Positions 41,252 to 52,023 of a stretch of 64,000 nucleotides of DNA are shown here, piece after piece; positions within the stretch are counted from its first letter, which is position 1; every line of letters starts with the position of its first letter. The DNA lies in assembly GCF_000372645.1 (NCBI RefSeq), contig NZ_APMP01000001.1:124001-188000 (forward strand), read 5' to 3'. Origin of the DNA: Caulobacter vibrioides OR37 (GTDB lineage: Bacteria > Pseudomonadota > Alphaproteobacteria > Caulobacterales > Caulobacteraceae). The notes under the pieces were generated by a model. That model was not told where the DNA came from. It made no database searches and saw only the letters and a list, made by a program, of their open reading frames with translations. The position numbers were made by a program, and so were the translations under genes.

Positions 41252-41992
41252 ATGTCCGATACCAGCGCACCTCAGAAATACCGCCGCATCCTGCTGAAAG
41301 TGTCGGGCGAGGTCCTGATGGGCGACACGCCCTATGGGATCGACACCAACACCGTTCAGGCCGTGGCCGAGGACGTGGCCGAGATCGTCAAGTCGGGCGT
41401 CGAGCTTTGCCTGGTGATCGGCGGCGGCAACATCTTCCGCGGCATGGCCGGCGCCGCCAAGGGCATGGAACGGTCCAGCGCGGACTACATGGGCATGTTG
41501 GCCACGGTGATGAACGCCTTGGCCATGCAGGACGCGCTGGAGCGGATCGGCGTTCAGACTCGCGTGCAGTCGGCCATTCCGATGGCCACGGTCTGCGAGC
41601 CCTACATCCGCCGCCGCGCCCAGCGTCACCTCGAGAAGGGGCGCGTGGTCATCTTCGCCGCGGGCACGGGCAATCCGTTCTTCACCACCGATACGGCCGC
41701 GGCCCTGCGCGCGGCCGAGATGCAATGCGACGCCTTGCTGAAGGGCACCAGCGTCGACGGCGTCTACACGGCCGATCCGAAGAAGGATCCGACCGCCCAG
41801 CGCTATGACCGACTGAGCTACATGGATGTCCTGGCCAAGGACCTGCGGGTCATGGACGCCTCGGCCGTCGCCCTCATGCGCGACAGCAACATTCCGATCG
41901 TGGTCTTCTCGATCAAGGGACGCGGCAATCTGCTGGGCGTCCTGAGAGGCGAGGGGACCTACACCGTGGTCGCCGCCGACCGCGCCGCCTAA
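41252..41992 (+). CDS. pyrH: UMP kinase
   Basis: Hexameric bacterial UMP kinase (UMP to UDP). [14 protein letters not shown] at the N-terminus, [31 protein letters not shown] and [15 protein letters not shown] are family blocks. 246 residues. First gene of the operon that continues with frr; the pyrH-frr pair is almost universal. Confidence 0.97.
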   Translation: MSDTSAPQKYRRILLKVSGEVLMGDTPYGIDTNTVQAVAEDVAEIVKSGVELCLVIGGGNIFRGMAGAAKGMERSSADYMGMLATVMNALAMQDALERIGVQTRVQSAIPMATVCEPYIRRRAQRHLEKGRVVIFAAGTGNPFFTTDTAAALRAAEMQCDALLKGTSVDGVYTADPKKDPTAQRYDRLSYMDVLAKDLRVMDASAVALMRDSNIPIVVFSIKGRGNLLGVLRGEGTYTVVAADRAA

Positions 41993-42006
41993 ATTCTAGA
42001 GCAGTG

Positions 42007-42027
42007 GCCCGTCCCCGAGGGACGGGC
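42007..42027 (+). other. hairpin between pyrH and frr
   Basis: Nine-bp stem (42007-42015 with 42019-42027) with a three-base loop. No T-run; it sits just before the frr ribosome-binding site and may tune frr translation or mRNA processing. Confidence 0.4.
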
Positions 42028-42049
42028 GGCAAAAAGCGAGGAGAGCCTC

Positions 42050-42616
42050 ATGGCCGCCGCCGAAAAACCCGTCCTGTCGCGCTACCGCGATCGCATGGAC
42101 AAGGCTATCGCCGCCCTGAAGGAGGAGTTCGGGTCCCTGCGCACTGGCCGCGCCTCGGCCAGCCTGCTGGACCAGGTGATGGTCGAGGCCTATGGCTCGA
42201 CGACGCCGCTGAACGCGGTGGCCTCGATCAGCGTGCCCGAGCCGCGCCAGATCAGCGTCAGCGTCTGGGATCGCGGCGTCGTGGTCTCGGTCGAGAAGGC
42301 CATCCGCGCCGCCGGTCTGGGCCTCAATCCGGTCGTCGAAGGCCAGAACCTGCGTATTCCGATCCCGCCGCTCACCGAGGAGCGCCGCAAGGATCTCTCT
42401 AAGATCGCCGGCAAGTACGCCGAGCAGCAGAAGATCGCGGTCCGCAACGTTCGCCGCGACGCCAACGACGACCTGAAAAAGGCCGAGAAGGACAACGCGA
42501 TCGCCGAGGACGAGCGCAAGAAGATGGAAACCGAGGTCCAGAAGATGACCGACGAGGCCATCAAGCGCATCGACGAGGCCTTGAAAATCAAGGAACAAGA
42601 GATCATGCAGGTCTAA
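42050..42616 (+). CDS. frr: ribosome recycling factor
   Basis: Works with EF-G to split post-termination ribosomes. Two-domain tRNA mimic of 188 residues. The three-helix bundle begins with [26 protein letters not shown], and [16 protein letters not shown] and [13 protein letters not shown] are diagnostic. GAGGAG site upstream. Second gene of the envelope operon. Confidence 0.97.
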   Translation: MAAAEKPVLSRYRDRMDKAIAALKEEFGSLRTGRASASLLDQVMVEAYGSTTPLNAVASISVPEPRQISVSVWDRGVVVSVEKAIRAAGLGLNPVVEGQNLRIPIPPLTEERRKDLSKIAGKYAEQQKIAVRNVRRDANDDLKKAEKDNAIAEDERKKMETEVQKMTDEAIKRIDEALKIKEQEIMQV

Positions 42617-42666
42617 TCGTCCTCCCTGTGGGATTTGGGGGAGAGGACGAGGGAAGGTTGAAGCGA

Positions 42667-43446
42667 ATGCCGCCGACCACGGGCCTGCAGGACGTTTCGG
42701 CGCGCGCCGGGGGCGACGCGTCGGAGCCGCGTCTGCACGTGGCCATTATCATGGATGGCAACGGGCGCTGGGCCAAGCGGCGGGGGATGCCGCGCGTTCT
42801 GGGGCATCGCGCCGGGGTCAACGCCCTGAAGCGCACCGTCGAGGGCGCTCAGGCCCAGAATGTTGGCGTGCTGACGGTTTTCGGTTTTTCCACGGAGAAC
42901 TGGCGCCGGCCCGCGCACGAGGTCTCGGAGCTGATGAAGCTGCTGAAGGCCTATGTCGAATCGGACCTGGAGCGTCTGGCGGCGGCGGGCGTGCGCGTGC
43001 GCATCATCGGTCGCCGCACCGGTTTGCCGGCCGATATCGCCGAAATCATCGAGCGGGCCGAGCGTCGCACGGCGGGCAATAGCGAATTCGTTCTGCAGGT
43101 GGCCTTCAACTATGGAGGCCAGGCCGACATCACCGACGCGGCGCGCGCCTTCGCCGAAATGGTCGAGCGGGGCGAGGCTCGGGCCAGCGACCTGACCGAG
43201 GCGACGTTCGAGCGCTTTCTGTCGACGGCCGCCGCGCCGCCGCCGGATCTGATCGTCCGCACCAGCGGCGAGCGCCGAATCTCGAACTTCCTCCTCTGGG
43301 ATTGCGCCTACGCCGAACTGGTGTTTCAGGATGTGCTGTGGCCGGATTATGGTCCGGACGCCCTGGCCGCGGCCATCGCGGAGTATCGCGGCCGGGATCG
43401 ACGTTATGGAGGGGTCGCGGCCGATGACGTCGCCGTCGCCGGCTAA
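42667..43446 (+). CDS. uppS: undecaprenyl diphosphate synthase (isoprenyl transferase)
   Basis: Makes the C55 lipid carrier for peptidoglycan and polysaccharides from FPP and IPP. MDGNGRWAKRRG with catalytic Asp30, GHRAG, FSTENWRRP and the C-terminal RTSGERRISNFLLWDCAYAELVF. Start ATG 42667 has GGGAAGG nine bases upstream; the GTG at 42628 lacks one. 259 residues. Its 3' end overlaps cdsA by about 23 bases. Confidence 0.95.
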   Translation: MPPTTGLQDVSARAGGDASEPRLHVAIIMDGNGRWAKRRGMPRVLGHRAGVNALKRTVEGAQAQNVGVLTVFGFSTENWRRPAHEVSELMKLLKAYVESDLERLAAAGVRVRIIGRRTGLPADIAEIIERAERRTAGNSEFVLQVAFNYGGQADITDAARAFAEMVERGEARASDLTEATFERFLSTAAAPPPDLIVRTSGERRISNFLLWDCAYAELVFQDVLWPDYGPDALAAAIAEYRGRDRRYGGVAADDVAVAG

Positions 43447-44251
43447 GCGCTTCAACTGGGGCAATCTTCGAATGCGCGTGGTGTCCGCCACCGTGCTCGT
43501 GCCCATGGTCGTGGCCGCCGTATGGCTGGGCGGCTTCTGGTTCCTGGCCCTGGCGCTGGTCTGCGCGGCGCTGCTGGCGCGCGAGTGGGGCAAGATCAGC
43601 GCGCCCAAGTCGCCGAACGCGGTCGGCGCCGTGGTTGGCGTCTTCTGCGCGATCGCCATCGTCGCGGCCTTTCTGCACAACTTCCTGCTGGCCTGGTCCG
43701 TCGTTCTGGTCGGCGCCTTTCTAGCGGGGTTGATCGCGCGGGGCGCGGTCGAGCGTCGCGCCGACGCGGCCTATGGCGTGGTCTATATCGCGCCGGCGGT
43801 GATCGCCCTGGTCTGGGTGCGGTCGCTGGAGTTCGGACTTTGGTGGACGCTGCTGCTGTTCGTCGTGACCTGGTTCGCCGACATTTTCGCCTATGTGGTG
43901 GGGAGCATCCTCAAGGGGCCGAAGCTTTGGCCCCGGATCTCGCCGAACAAGACCTGGTCGGGCTTCGTCGGCGGCCTCGTGGCGGCCACGATCGGCGCGG
44001 TCCTGGTGGCTCATTTCGCCCATCTGCGCCTGGTCTGGCCCGCGGCGGCGCTGATCGGCCTGTTGGGCGGCCTGGCCACGATGGCCGGTGATCTCTGGGA
44101 ATCGATCCTCAAGCGCCGGTTCGGCGTCAAGGACAGCGGGGACATCATCCCTGGCCATGGCGGCCTTCTGGATCGTGTCGATGGCCTGATGTTCGCGGCG
44201 ATCGTCATCGCCGCCATCCGGTTGGTCGATCATTTGAAATGGAACCACTGA
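43424..44251 (+). CDS. cdsA: phosphatidate cytidylyltransferase
   Basis: Integral membrane enzyme making CDP-diacylglycerol from phosphatidate and CTP. About seven helices. The signature [16 protein letters not shown] is followed by [37 protein letters not shown]. Start ATG 43424 follows a GGAGGGG site inside the end of uppS; 275 residues. The C-terminus overlaps dxr by 13 bases. Confidence 0.95.
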   Translation: MTSPSPAKRFNWGNLRMRVVSATVLVPMVVAAVWLGGFWFLALALVCAALLAREWGKISAPKSPNAVGAVVGVFCAIAIVAAFLHNFLLAWSVVLVGAFLAGLIARGAVERRADAAYGVVYIAPAVIALVWVRSLEFGLWWTLLLFVVTWFADIFAYVVGSILKGPKLWPRISPNKTWSGFVGGLVAATIGAVLVAHFAHLRLVWPAAALIGLLGGLATMAGDLWESILKRRFGVKDSGDIIPGHGGLLDRVDGLMFAAIVIAAIRLVDHLKWNH

Positions 44252-45438
44252 CCTTGGCCCGTAAGGTAGTGGTGCTGGGCTCGACCGGATCGATCGGCCT
44301 TTCCACGCTCAGCCTGTTCGAACAGTCCGGCGCGCCGGTCGAGATCCTGGCCCTGACGGCCGGGCGCAATGTCGAGCGCCTGATCGAGCAGGCCTTGCGC
44401 TGGCGGCCCCAGGTCGCGGTGATCGAGGACGAGGCCAAGCTCGAAGCCCTTCGCGATGGGCTGGCGGGCACGGCGGTGCGCGCCGCCGCCGGCGCGGCCG
44501 CGGTCAGCGAGGCCGCCGCCATGGGCGCGGACTGGGTGATGTCGGCCATCGTCGGCGCGGCCGGTCTGGCGCCCACCCTGGCCGCCGCCCGCACCGGGGC
44601 GGTGATCGCCTTGGCCAACAAGGAAAGCCTCGTCTGCGCCGGTCCGGCTCTGCTGGCCATCGCCAAGGCGTCGGGCGGCTCGGTGATTCCCGTCGATTCC
44701 GAGCACTCGGCCATATTCCAGGTGTTGCAGCCCGACTGCGCCCATCGGGTCGCGCGCCTGATCCTCACGGCGTCTGGCGGACCATTCCGCGCGTGGGACA
44801 AGGCCGCCATGCGGGCCGCCACGCCGGAGCAGGCCATCGCCCATCCCAACTGGTCCATGGGCGCCAAGATTTCGGTCGATTCCGCGACGATGATGAACAA
44901 GGGGCTCGAGATGATCGAGGCCTCCTACCTGTTCGCAACGCCCGAAGACCGCGTCGATGTCGTGATCCATCCCCAGTCCGTCATCCATAGCCTGGTGGAG
45001 TACGCCGACGGTTCGACCCTGGCCCAGCTGGGGCCGCCGGACATGCGCGCGCCGATCGCCTGCGCCTTCGCCTGGCCGGATCGCCTGCCGTGGCCGGCTC
45101 CGCGCCTGGACTTGGCCGCCTATGGCCAACTGACCTTCGAATCGCCGGACCTGGACCGGTTCCCGGCGATCGGCATCGCCCGCGAATCCCTGCGTCTGGG
45201 CGGCGGCGCGCCCACGGCGATGAACGCCGCCAACGAGGTCGCTGTGGCGGCCTTCCTTGACCGCCGGATTGGCTTTCTCGATATTGCCGCCGCTGTGGCG
45301 GGAACCCTCGAGCGTATGAACAGTCTTGGTGACCTGACCGCCGCGAATAATGACGACGCCGTCGAGGCGGCGATGCTGGTGGACGCCAGCGCTCGCCGCA
45401 TTGCGGCCGAGGTTGTCGCGCAAAAGCATCGACGCTGA
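44239..45438 (+). CDS. dxr: 1-deoxy-D-xylulose 5-phosphate reductoisomerase
   Basis: NADPH-dependent second step of the MEP isoprenoid pathway, which feeds UppS. The NADPH loop is GSTGSIG at 14-20. [21 protein letters not shown] and ASGGPFR are substrate-site blocks, with [21 protein letters not shown]. 399 residues. Fourteen bases to mmpA. Confidence 0.97.
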   Translation: MEPLTLARKVVVLGSTGSIGLSTLSLFEQSGAPVEILALTAGRNVERLIEQALRWRPQVAVIEDEAKLEALRDGLAGTAVRAAAGAAAVSEAAAMGADWVMSAIVGAAGLAPTLAAARTGAVIALANKESLVCAGPALLAIAKASGGSVIPVDSEHSAIFQVLQPDCAHRVARLILTASGGPFRAWDKAAMRAATPEQAIAHPNWSMGAKISVDSATMMNKGLEMIEASYLFATPEDRVDVVIHPQSVIHSLVEYADGSTLAQLGPPDMRAPIACAFAWPDRLPWPAPRLDLAAYGQLTFESPDLDRFPAIGIARESLRLGGGAPTAMNAANEVAVAAFLDRRIGFLDIAAAVAGTLERMNSLGDLTAANNDDAVEAAMLVDASARRIAAEVVAQKHRR

Positions 45439-45451
45439 TCCCCGGGGGCCC

Positions 45452-46648
45452 ATGCTCGACATCCTGACCATCATTCTGTCCACGGTCGTGGTGCTCTCGA
45501 TCGTGGTGACGATCCACGAGCTTGGCCACTTCTGGGCGGCCAAGGCGTGCGGCGTGGCGATCGATTGCTTCTCGATCGGCTTCGGTCCGCCGCTGATGTC
45601 ATGGCGCGACAAGCACGGCGTCGAGTGGCGTATCGCCTCGATCCCCCTGGGCGGCTATGTGCGGTTCTCGGGCGACGAGAACGCGGCCAGCGTGCCCGAT
45701 CAGAACGATCTGGAGGCCATGAAGCGCTCGATCGTCTCGCGGGAAGGCGAGGGGGCTCTCAAGCGCTATTTCCATTTCAAGCCGGTGTGGCAACGCGCGA
45801 TCATCGCCGCCGCGGGCCCCATGGCGAACTTCGTGCTGGCCATCGCGATCACGGCCGTCTTCCTGGTGCTGATCGGCAGCCAGCATGGCGCGGTGACGGT
45901 CAAGCGCGTGCTGCCCGCGACGCCGGCCGCCGCGTCGGGCCTGGCCGCCGGCGACCGCATCATCCGCGCCGACAGGACAGAGATCACCAGCGTCGGCGAT
46001 CTGGTCAACTATGTTTCTCTGCGCGCTAACCTGCCGATCGACCTTACGGTGCTGCGCGCCGGCAAGCCGTTGCACATCGTCGTGACGCCGTCGCTGGTCG
46101 AGAACCGCGACGACATCCGCGGCAAGGTCAAGGAAGGTCGGATGGGCGCGGAGCTGGCCAGCATGGCCACGCTGCACAAGTCGACCGTCCTGTCGGCCAT
46201 TCCCGACGCGACCGTCGAAGTGTGGGGCATGATCAAGACGATCAGCTTCTATCTTGGTCGTCTGGTGACGGGCCAGGTGCCCGCCGATCAGGTCAGCGGC
46301 ATCATCGGCATCGGCCACACCGCCGGCGCCGTGGCCAAGGCCAGCACCGAGGGCGCGCCGAATTTCGCGATCATGTCGCTGCGCCTGCTGTTTAACTTCA
46401 TGGTGTTGATCGCCAGCCTGTCGGTCAGCATCGGCTTCATGAACCTGCTGCCTATTCCGGTCCTCGATGGCGGCCATCTGCTGATGTACGCCTACGAAGC
46501 CATCGCCAAGCGTCCGCTGCGCGCGGACTTTCAGGCGGCCGGCTTCCGCGCGGGGCTTGCGTTGATCCTGGGTTTCATGCTGTTCGCGGCGTGGAACGAC
46601 CTCAACCGCTACGACGTGTTCAAATTCATCGGCGGCCTGTTTACGTGA
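45452..46648 (+). CDS. mmpA: MmpA, RseP-type site-2 membrane metalloprotease
   Basis: Intramembrane zinc protease. HELGH at 22-26 in the first helix binds zinc. A PDZ domain lies in the periplasmic middle (ATPAAASGLAAGDRIIRADRTEI). The third ligand is Asp339 in LLPIPVLDGGH. In C. crescentus this homologue (MmpA) cleaves the membrane-anchored remnant of the polarity factor PodJ; RseP homologues also cleave anti-sigma factors. 398 residues from ATG 45452. It lies between dxr and bamA, the standard order. Confidence 0.93.
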   Translation: MLDILTIILSTVVVLSIVVTIHELGHFWAAKACGVAIDCFSIGFGPPLMSWRDKHGVEWRIASIPLGGYVRFSGDENAASVPDQNDLEAMKRSIVSREGEGALKRYFHFKPVWQRAIIAAAGPMANFVLAIAITAVFLVLIGSQHGAVTVKRVLPATPAAASGLAAGDRIIRADRTEITSVGDLVNYVSLRANLPIDLTVLRAGKPLHIVVTPSLVENRDDIRGKVKEGRMGAELASMATLHKSTVLSAIPDATVEVWGMIKTISFYLGRLVTGQVPADQVSGIIGIGHTAGAVAKASTEGAPNFAIMSLRLLFNFMVLIASLSVSIGFMNLLPIPVLDGGHLLMYAYEAIAKRPLRADFQAAGFRAGLALILGFMLFAAWNDLNRYDVFKFIGGLFT

Positions 46649-46680
46649 ACAGCGCTCGCCCTCCGTCCATGATTGGTCAC

Positions 46681-49032
46681 ATGAACAAACTTCGCGCCCA
46701 AAGCGCCGCGTTCGCCACGGGTATGGCGCTTCTGCTCGGCTCGACCGCCTTGGTGGCCCCGGTGCAGGCCTTCGCCCAGGCCGCTCAGACCGGCGTGGTT
46801 CAGCGCATCGTGGTGCAAGGCAACGAGCGCATCGAGCAGGGGACGGTTCTGTCCTACTTGCCGATCCAGCCGGGCGACACCGTCGATCCCCAGCGCCTCG
46901 ACCTGGCGCTGAAGACCCTGGCCCGCACCGATCTCTTCGCCGACGTGAAGATCGAGATGCAGGGCGGCGATCTCGTCGTGAAGGTCGTCGAGAACCCGAT
47001 CATCAACCAGGTGGTCTTCGAGGGGAACTCGTCCCTGAAGGAAGACAAGCTGAAGGACGAGGTCCAGATCCGTCCGCGCGGCATCTTCACCCGCGCCAAG
47101 GTGCAGGCCGACGTCCAGCGCATCATCGAACTCTACCGCCGTTCGGGCCGTATCTCGGCGACCGTGACGCCCAAGGTCGTCGAACTGCCGCAAAAGCGCG
47201 TCGATCTGGTGTTCGAAATCAACGAAGGCCCCAAGAGCGGCGTGCTGGGGATCAACTTCCTGGGCAATAGCGAGTACTCGGACAACGACCTGCGCGACGT
47301 GGTCGTGACCAAGGAAAGCCGCTGGTACAAGTTTCTGACCAGCAACGATAACTACGATCCCGACCGGATCGAGTACGACCGCGAGCAACTGCGCAAGTTC
47401 TACCGCAACCGCGGCTATTTCGACTTCCGCGTCGTGTCGTCGGTCGCCGAGCTGGCGCCCGACAAGAACGGCTTCGCCGTCACCTACACCCTGGACGAGG
47501 GCCCGAAATACAAGTTCGGCAAGGTGACCGTCGAGACCGAGCTGAAGAAGCTGGACGGCAACCTGCTGGCTCAGATCCTGCCGATCCGCCAGGGGCAGCT
47601 CTATGAAGACGAGAAGATCGAGCAGGCCACCGACGCCCTGACCTTCGCGGCGGGCGCGGCCGGCTTCGCCTTCGTGGACGTGCGTCCGCGCTACGTGCCG
47701 AACCGCCAGACCAAGACCGTCGACGTGGTGTTCTCGGTGCGTGAAGGTCCGCGCGTCTATGTCGATCGCATCGATATCGTCGGCAACACCCGCACGCTGG
47801 ACTACGTGGTCCGCCGCGAGTTGGAAGTGGCCGAGGGCGACGCCTACAACCGCGTGCTGGTCGACCGCTCGAAGAACAACATCCGCCGCCTCGGCTTCTT
47901 CAAGGACGTGACCATCGAGGACACGCCCGGCTCGGCGCCGGACCGCACCAACCTGCGCGTCAAGCTGGAAGAGCAGCCTACCGGCGAGCTGTCGTTCAGC
48001 GCGGGCTACAGCTCGGTCGATAAGCTGGTGCTGGACGTCGGCATCACCGAGCGAAACTTCCGCGGTCGCGGCCAGAACCTGCGGGCCCGCGTCTCGGTCG
48101 GTTCGCTGCGCCAGCAGGTCGACTTCGGCTTCAGCGAGCCGCGCTTCCTGGGCCGCAACTTGGTCGCCGGCCTGAACCTCTACACCTTCCGCTACGACCT
48201 CTCGAACTACGCGGCCTATGACACCAAGTCGGTGGGCGGCGACGTGCGGCTGGGCTTCCCGCTGACCAACGACTCGTCGATGAACCTGCGCTACACGCTG
48301 CGTCGCGACCAGGTCAGCGTCGCCGACAACCTCTGCACCAGCGGCTCGGTCTCGCAGATCCTCTGCTTGCAGCGCGGCGCCTACATCACCTCGCTGGTGG
48401 GCTATGGCCTGCGTCTCGACAAGCGGAACGATCCGATCAACCCGACCCGGGGCTGGTTCGCCGACCTGAACCAGGACCTCGCCGGTCTGGCGGGCGACGT
48501 TCGCTATCTGAGGACCGAGGCTGACGCCGGCTGGTACTATGGCTTCACCAAGAGCCTCGTGTTCAGCTTCACCGGCTCGTTCGGCTATATCGAGGGCCTG
48601 GGCGGCGACAACGTCCGCATCAACGATCGCTTCTACAAGGGCGGCGACTCGTTCCGGGGCTTCGAGATCGCGGGTATCGGCCCGCGCGACATCTCGAGCA
48701 CGAACAACTCGATGGGCGCGAAGATGTACGCCATCGGCACCGTCTCGCTGGACATTCCGACGTTCCTGCCCGAGCAGTACGGCATCAAGGCCGCCCTGTT
48801 CAGCGACTTCGGTACGGCCGGCCTGCTTGATGACGTGGACCGTCAGAAGTCGCCCGGCGTCTTCGACACCAACATCAAGGACAACCTGGGCCTGCGTGCC
48901 TCGGCGGGTATCTCGATCGACTGGAAATCCCCCATGGGACCCATTCGATTCGATATCAGCCGCATTTTGGCCAAGGAAAGCTACGACCGAACCGAAACCT
49001 TCCGGTTCTCCACCTCCACAAGGTTCCAATAA
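46681..49032 (+). CDS. bamA: outer membrane protein assembly factor BamA
   Basis: Omp85 protein that folds beta-barrels into the outer membrane. Signal peptide about 1-34 (MNKLRAQSAAFATG...AFAQA), five POTRA repeats to about residue 430, and a 16-strand barrel ending with the aromatic TRFQ. The conserved barrel motif appears as GDSFRGF near the C-terminal third. The start is uncertain: ATG 46669 or a GTG at 46645 overlapping the mmpA stop (translational coupling) are also in frame. Two bases separate it from skp. Confidence 0.94.
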   Translation: MNKLRAQSAAFATGMALLLGSTALVAPVQAFAQAAQTGVVQRIVVQGNERIEQGTVLSYLPIQPGDTVDPQRLDLALKTLARTDLFADVKIEMQGGDLVVKVVENPIINQVVFEGNSSLKEDKLKDEVQIRPRGIFTRAKVQADVQRIIELYRRSGRISATVTPKVVELPQKRVDLVFEINEGPKSGVLGINFLGNSEYSDNDLRDVVVTKESRWYKFLTSNDNYDPDRIEYDREQLRKFYRNRGYFDFRVVSSVAELAPDKNGFAVTYTLDEGPKYKFGKVTVETELKKLDGNLLAQILPIRQGQLYEDEKIEQATDALTFAAGAAGFAFVDVRPRYVPNRQTKTVDVVFSVREGPRVYVDRIDIVGNTRTLDYVVRRELEVAEGDAYNRVLVDRSKNNIRRLGFFKDVTIEDTPGSAPDRTNLRVKLEEQPTGELSFSAGYSSVDKLVLDVGITERNFRGRGQNLRARVSVGSLRQQVDFGFSEPRFLGRNLVAGLNLYTFRYDLSNYAAYDTKSVGGDVRLGFPLTNDSSMNLRYTLRRDQVSVADNLCTSGSVSQILCLQRGAYITSLVGYGLRLDKRNDPINPTRGWFADLNQDLAGLAGDVRYLRTEADAGWYYGFTKSLVFSFTGSFGYIEGLGGDNVRINDRFYKGGDSFRGFEIAGIGPRDISSTNNSMGAKMYAIGTVSLDIPTFLPEQYGIKAALFSDFGTAGLLDDVDRQKSPGVFDTNIKDNLGLRASAGISIDWKSPMGPIRFDISRILAKESYDRTETFRFSTSTRFQ

Positions 49033-49034
49033 TC

Positions 49035-49670
49035 ATGTCCAAGTTCCTGTCCGCGGCCGCTTCGAGCGTCGTCGCCCTCGCCATCGCGACCGCCGCCTCG
49101 GCCCAGACGGCTCCGGCGGCGGCCCCGGCCGCTCCGCCCGTGACCCATGGGCCGGCGATCAGTGGCGTCTGCATCTTCTCGAGCCAGCGCGCTGTCGCCA
49201 GCTCGCTGGTCGGCAAGGCCGTCGACGCGCGTCTGAAGACCATCATCCAGCAGGTCAACGCCGAGCTGAACACCGAGCGCACGGGCCTCGACAACGAAGC
49301 CAAGGCGCTCGACGCCAAGAAGGGCACGCTGGCTCAGGACGCCCTCGAGCAGCAAGCCGCCGCTCTGCAGGTCAAGGCCAACGCTTGGCAGCGCAAGGGC
49401 CAGCTGCGCCAAAAGGAAGTCGAAGCCACCGAGCAAAAGGCGCTGAATCGCGTCTATCAGGAACTCGACACCCCGATCCGCCAAGTCTACCAGTCGCAGA
49501 AGTGCAGCCTGCTGCTGGACCGTGAATCGGTGATGCTGGCCAATCCGGCCATGGACATCACGGACGCCGTGGTCGCCGCGCTCGACGCCCGCATCAAGAC
49601 CCTGACCTTCGATCGCGAGCGTCTGGATCAGGCTCCGGTCGCCGGCGCCCTGCAACCGACCAACAAGTAA
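49035..49670 (+). CDS. skp: OmpH/Skp family periplasmic chaperone
   Basis: Periplasmic holdase for unfolded outer-membrane proteins. Signal peptide (about 1-23, ending ASAQT), a core strand around GVCIFSSQRAVASSLVGK, then a long charged helical hairpin (about 65-150) forming the tentacles. 211 residues, longer than the 161-residue E. coli protein. The bamA-skp-lpxD order is conserved. Confidence 0.88.
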   Translation: MSKFLSAAASSVVALAIATAASAQTAPAAAPAAPPVTHGPAISGVCIFSSQRAVASSLVGKAVDARLKTIIQQVNAELNTERTGLDNEAKALDAKKGTLAQDALEQQAAALQVKANAWQRKGQLRQKEVEATEQKALNRVYQELDTPIRQVYQSQKCSLLLDRESVMLANPAMDITDAVVAALDARIKTLTFDRERLDQAPVAGALQPTNK

Positions 49671-49721
49671 GCGAATCGTCTCCTTTAGGATTACCTAGGG
49701 GAACTTTCGCCGAGAGGAATC

Positions 49722-50741
49722 ATGCCGGACCCACGTTTCTTTGACAGCCTGGGTCCGGCAGCGCTTTCCGATTTGGCCCGGGCCGGCGCCGCCGAATTGG
49801 CGGACGCCGCCTTGGCCGACCGGTCGATCGCCCACGCCGCGCCGCTGGACGCCGCCGATGATCAGGCGATCACCTTCTTTTCCGACGCCAAGCGCAAGGA
49901 CGCCGCCGCGACCACGCGGGCCGGGGCGTGCTTCGTGCGTCCCGAGCATCGCGATTTCCTGCCGGCGACCTGCGCGGCCCTGATCACCCGGACGCCCCAG
50001 GCTGCCTGGGCGGCGGCGGTCAATTTGCTTCATGCGCCGCGCCGTCACGAAGCCGCCGCCGCGGCGATCCATCCGGAGGCGGAGCTGGAAGATGGCGTCT
50101 TGCTGTCGCCGGGCGTGACGATCGGCCAGGGCGCGCGGATCGGGCGCGGAACGCGGATCGGACCCGGCGTCGCCATCGGGCCAGGGGTCTTGATCGGACG
50201 CGATGGCGTCATCGGCCCCAACGCCGTCATCGGCTTTTCGCTGCTGGGCGATCGCGTGACGATCTCGGCGGGCGCCGTGCTGGGCGAGGCGGGCTTTGGC
50301 GCCGCGCCGGGTCCGCGTGGCATGGTCGACCTGCCGCAGCTGGGGCGGGTGGTGATCCAGGACAACGTCACGATCGGCGCCAATAGCTGCGTTGATCGCG
50401 GCGCTTTCGCCGATACGACCATTGGCGAGAACACCAAGATCGACAACCTGGTGCATGTCGCGCACAACGTCCGTATCGGGCGTAATTGCGTCCTGGCGGC
50501 CTATACCGGGCTGTCGGGCAGCACGGTCGTCGGCGACGGCGTCGCCTTTGGCGGCAAGGCCGGCGTGGCCGACCACTTGAACATCGGCTCGGGCGCGAGC
50601 ATCGGGGCGGCCGCCTCGGTGTTCAAGGACGTGCCGGAAGGTGAAACTTGGACCGGCTTTCCGGCGCGACCGCTCAAGCGGTGGCTCCGGGAGACGGCAT
50701 GGCTGTCGCGCATGGCGGGCGGTCGAGGGACGAGGGGCTAG
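49722..50741 (+). CDS. lpxD: UDP-3-O-acylglucosamine N-acyltransferase
   Basis: Third step of lipid A synthesis. N-terminal uridine-binding domain, then a left-handed beta-helix of hexapeptide repeats (about 110-320), visible as repeated I-G-x-G units. The catalytic-histidine region is NLVHVAHNVRIG. 339 residues, with a GAGAGGAAT site before ATG 49722. Five bases to fabZ. Confidence 0.95.
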   Translation: MPDPRFFDSLGPAALSDLARAGAAELADAALADRSIAHAAPLDAADDQAITFFSDAKRKDAAATTRAGACFVRPEHRDFLPATCAALITRTPQAAWAAAVNLLHAPRRHEAAAAAIHPEAELEDGVLLSPGVTIGQGARIGRGTRIGPGVAIGPGVLIGRDGVIGPNAVIGFSLLGDRVTISAGAVLGEAGFGAAPGPRGMVDLPQLGRVVIQDNVTIGANSCVDRGAFADTTIGENTKIDNLVHVAHNVRIGRNCVLAAYTGLSGSTVVGDGVAFGGKAGVADHLNIGSGASIGAAASVFKDVPEGETWTGFPARPLKRWLRETAWLSRMAGGRGTRG

Positions 50742-50746
50742 AGCCA

Positions 50747-51226
50747 ATGACCGAGAACGCCGAGCAAACGGTGCGGACCGACATCGATATCGCGGAAATC
50801 CTGGCGCGCATCCCGCACCGCTATCCGTTCCTGCTGGTCGATCGCGCCGAGGACTATAAGCCTCACCAGTCGATCGTCGGCATCAAGTGCGTGACCGTGA
50901 ACGAGCCCTTCTTCCAGGGCCACTTCCCAGGCAATCCGGTAATGCCGGGCGTGCTGATCATCGAGGCGCTGGCGCAGACCGGCGCGGTCCTGATGAGCAA
51001 GTCCCTGGAAGTCGACACCGAGGGCAAGACCATCTTCTTCATGTCGGTCGACAACGCCCGGTTCCGCAACCCGGTCCGGCCCGGCGACGTGATCCGAATG
51101 GAAGTCGAGGTGCTGCGCGCGCGCTCGTCGATCTTCAAGTTCAAGGGCGTCGCCAAGGTCGGCGACAAGGTGGCGGCCGAGGTCGAATTCGCGGCCATGG
51201 TCGTCGAGACGGGTCCGAAGGCATGA
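50747..51226 (+). CDS. fabZ: 3-hydroxyacyl-ACP dehydratase FabZ
   Basis: Hot-dog fold dehydratase of fatty-acid elongation, which balances membrane lipid and lipid A acyl supply. [13 protein letters not shown] contains the active-site histidine. [28 protein letters not shown] carries the catalytic glutamate. 159 residues from ATG 50747. ATGA overlap with lpxA. Confidence 0.96.
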   Translation: MTENAEQTVRTDIDIAEILARIPHRYPFLLVDRAEDYKPHQSIVGIKCVTVNEPFFQGHFPGNPVMPGVLIIEALAQTGAVLMSKSLEVDTEGKTIFFMSVDNARFRNPVRPGDVIRMEVEVLRARSSIFKFKGVAKVGDKVAAEVEFAAMVVETGPKA

Positions 51227-52014
51227 CCATCCACCCGACCGCCATCGTCGCCCCGGAGGCCAAGATCGCCCCGGACGTCGAGATCGGGCCCTACAGCATC
51301 GTCGGCCCCGACGTGACCCTGTGCGCGGGCGTGCGCCTGCTGTCGCACGTGGTGGTGGAAGGCGTCACGACGCTGGGCGAGGGTTGCGTCGTGCATCCGT
51401 TCGCCAATCTGGGCGGGCCGCCTCAGCACCTGGGCCACAAGGGCGAGCGCACCGAGCTGCTGATCGGGCCGCGCAACATCATCCGCGAGCACGTGACGAT
51501 GCATACCGGCACCGCCTCGGGCAAGGGCGTGACCACGATCGGCTCGGACGGTCTCTACATGGTCGGTTCGCACGTGGCGCACGACTGCGCCGTCGGCGAC
51601 TTCGTGGTGCTGGCCAAGGGCGCGACCCTGGGCGGCCACGTGGCCATCGGCGACTATGTGTTCATGGGCGGTCTGGCCGCCGCGCACCAGTTCTCGCGCA
51701 TCGGTCGCTACAGCTTCATCGGCGGCCTGGCGGCGGTGACCAAGGACGTCATTCCGTATGGCTCGGTCTGGGGCAACCACGCCCATCTCGAAGGCCTGAA
51801 CCTGGTTGGCCTCAAGCGCCGGGGCTTCTCGCGCGAGACGATCAACGCCCTGCGCGCGGCCTACCGCCTGATGTTCGCCGACGAAGGCACCTTCCAAGAG
51901 CGCCTGGACGACGTGGCCGAAACCCACGCGGCGATCCCGGAGGTGATGGAGATCGTCGACTTCATCCGCGCCGACGCCAACCGTCCGCTCTGCCTGCCCG
52001 AGCGCGAGTTCTAG
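51223..52014 (+). CDS. lpxA: acyl-ACP--UDP-N-acetylglucosamine O-acyltransferase
   Basis: First step of lipid A synthesis. Left-handed beta-helix ([26 protein letters not shown] start), the active-site segment [15 protein letters not shown], then [23 protein letters not shown] and a C-terminal helical domain. 263 residues. Overlaps the fabZ stop; nine bases to lpxI. Confidence 0.96.
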   Translation: MTIHPTAIVAPEAKIAPDVEIGPYSIVGPDVTLCAGVRLLSHVVVEGVTTLGEGCVVHPFANLGGPPQHLGHKGERTELLIGPRNIIREHVTMHTGTASGKGVTTIGSDGLYMVGSHVAHDCAVGDFVVLAKGATLGGHVAIGDYVFMGGLAAAHQFSRIGRYSFIGGLAAVTKDVIPYGSVWGNHAHLEGLNLVGLKRRGFSRETINALRAAYRLMFADEGTFQERLDDVAETHAAIPEVMEIVDFIRADANRPLCLPEREF

Positions 52015-52023
52015 GGGCCCGCG

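Noticed and set aside
46609-49029. 806-codon minus-strand frame opposite bamA
   Set aside because: Shadow of bamA with repetitive, charged composition and no recognisable family.
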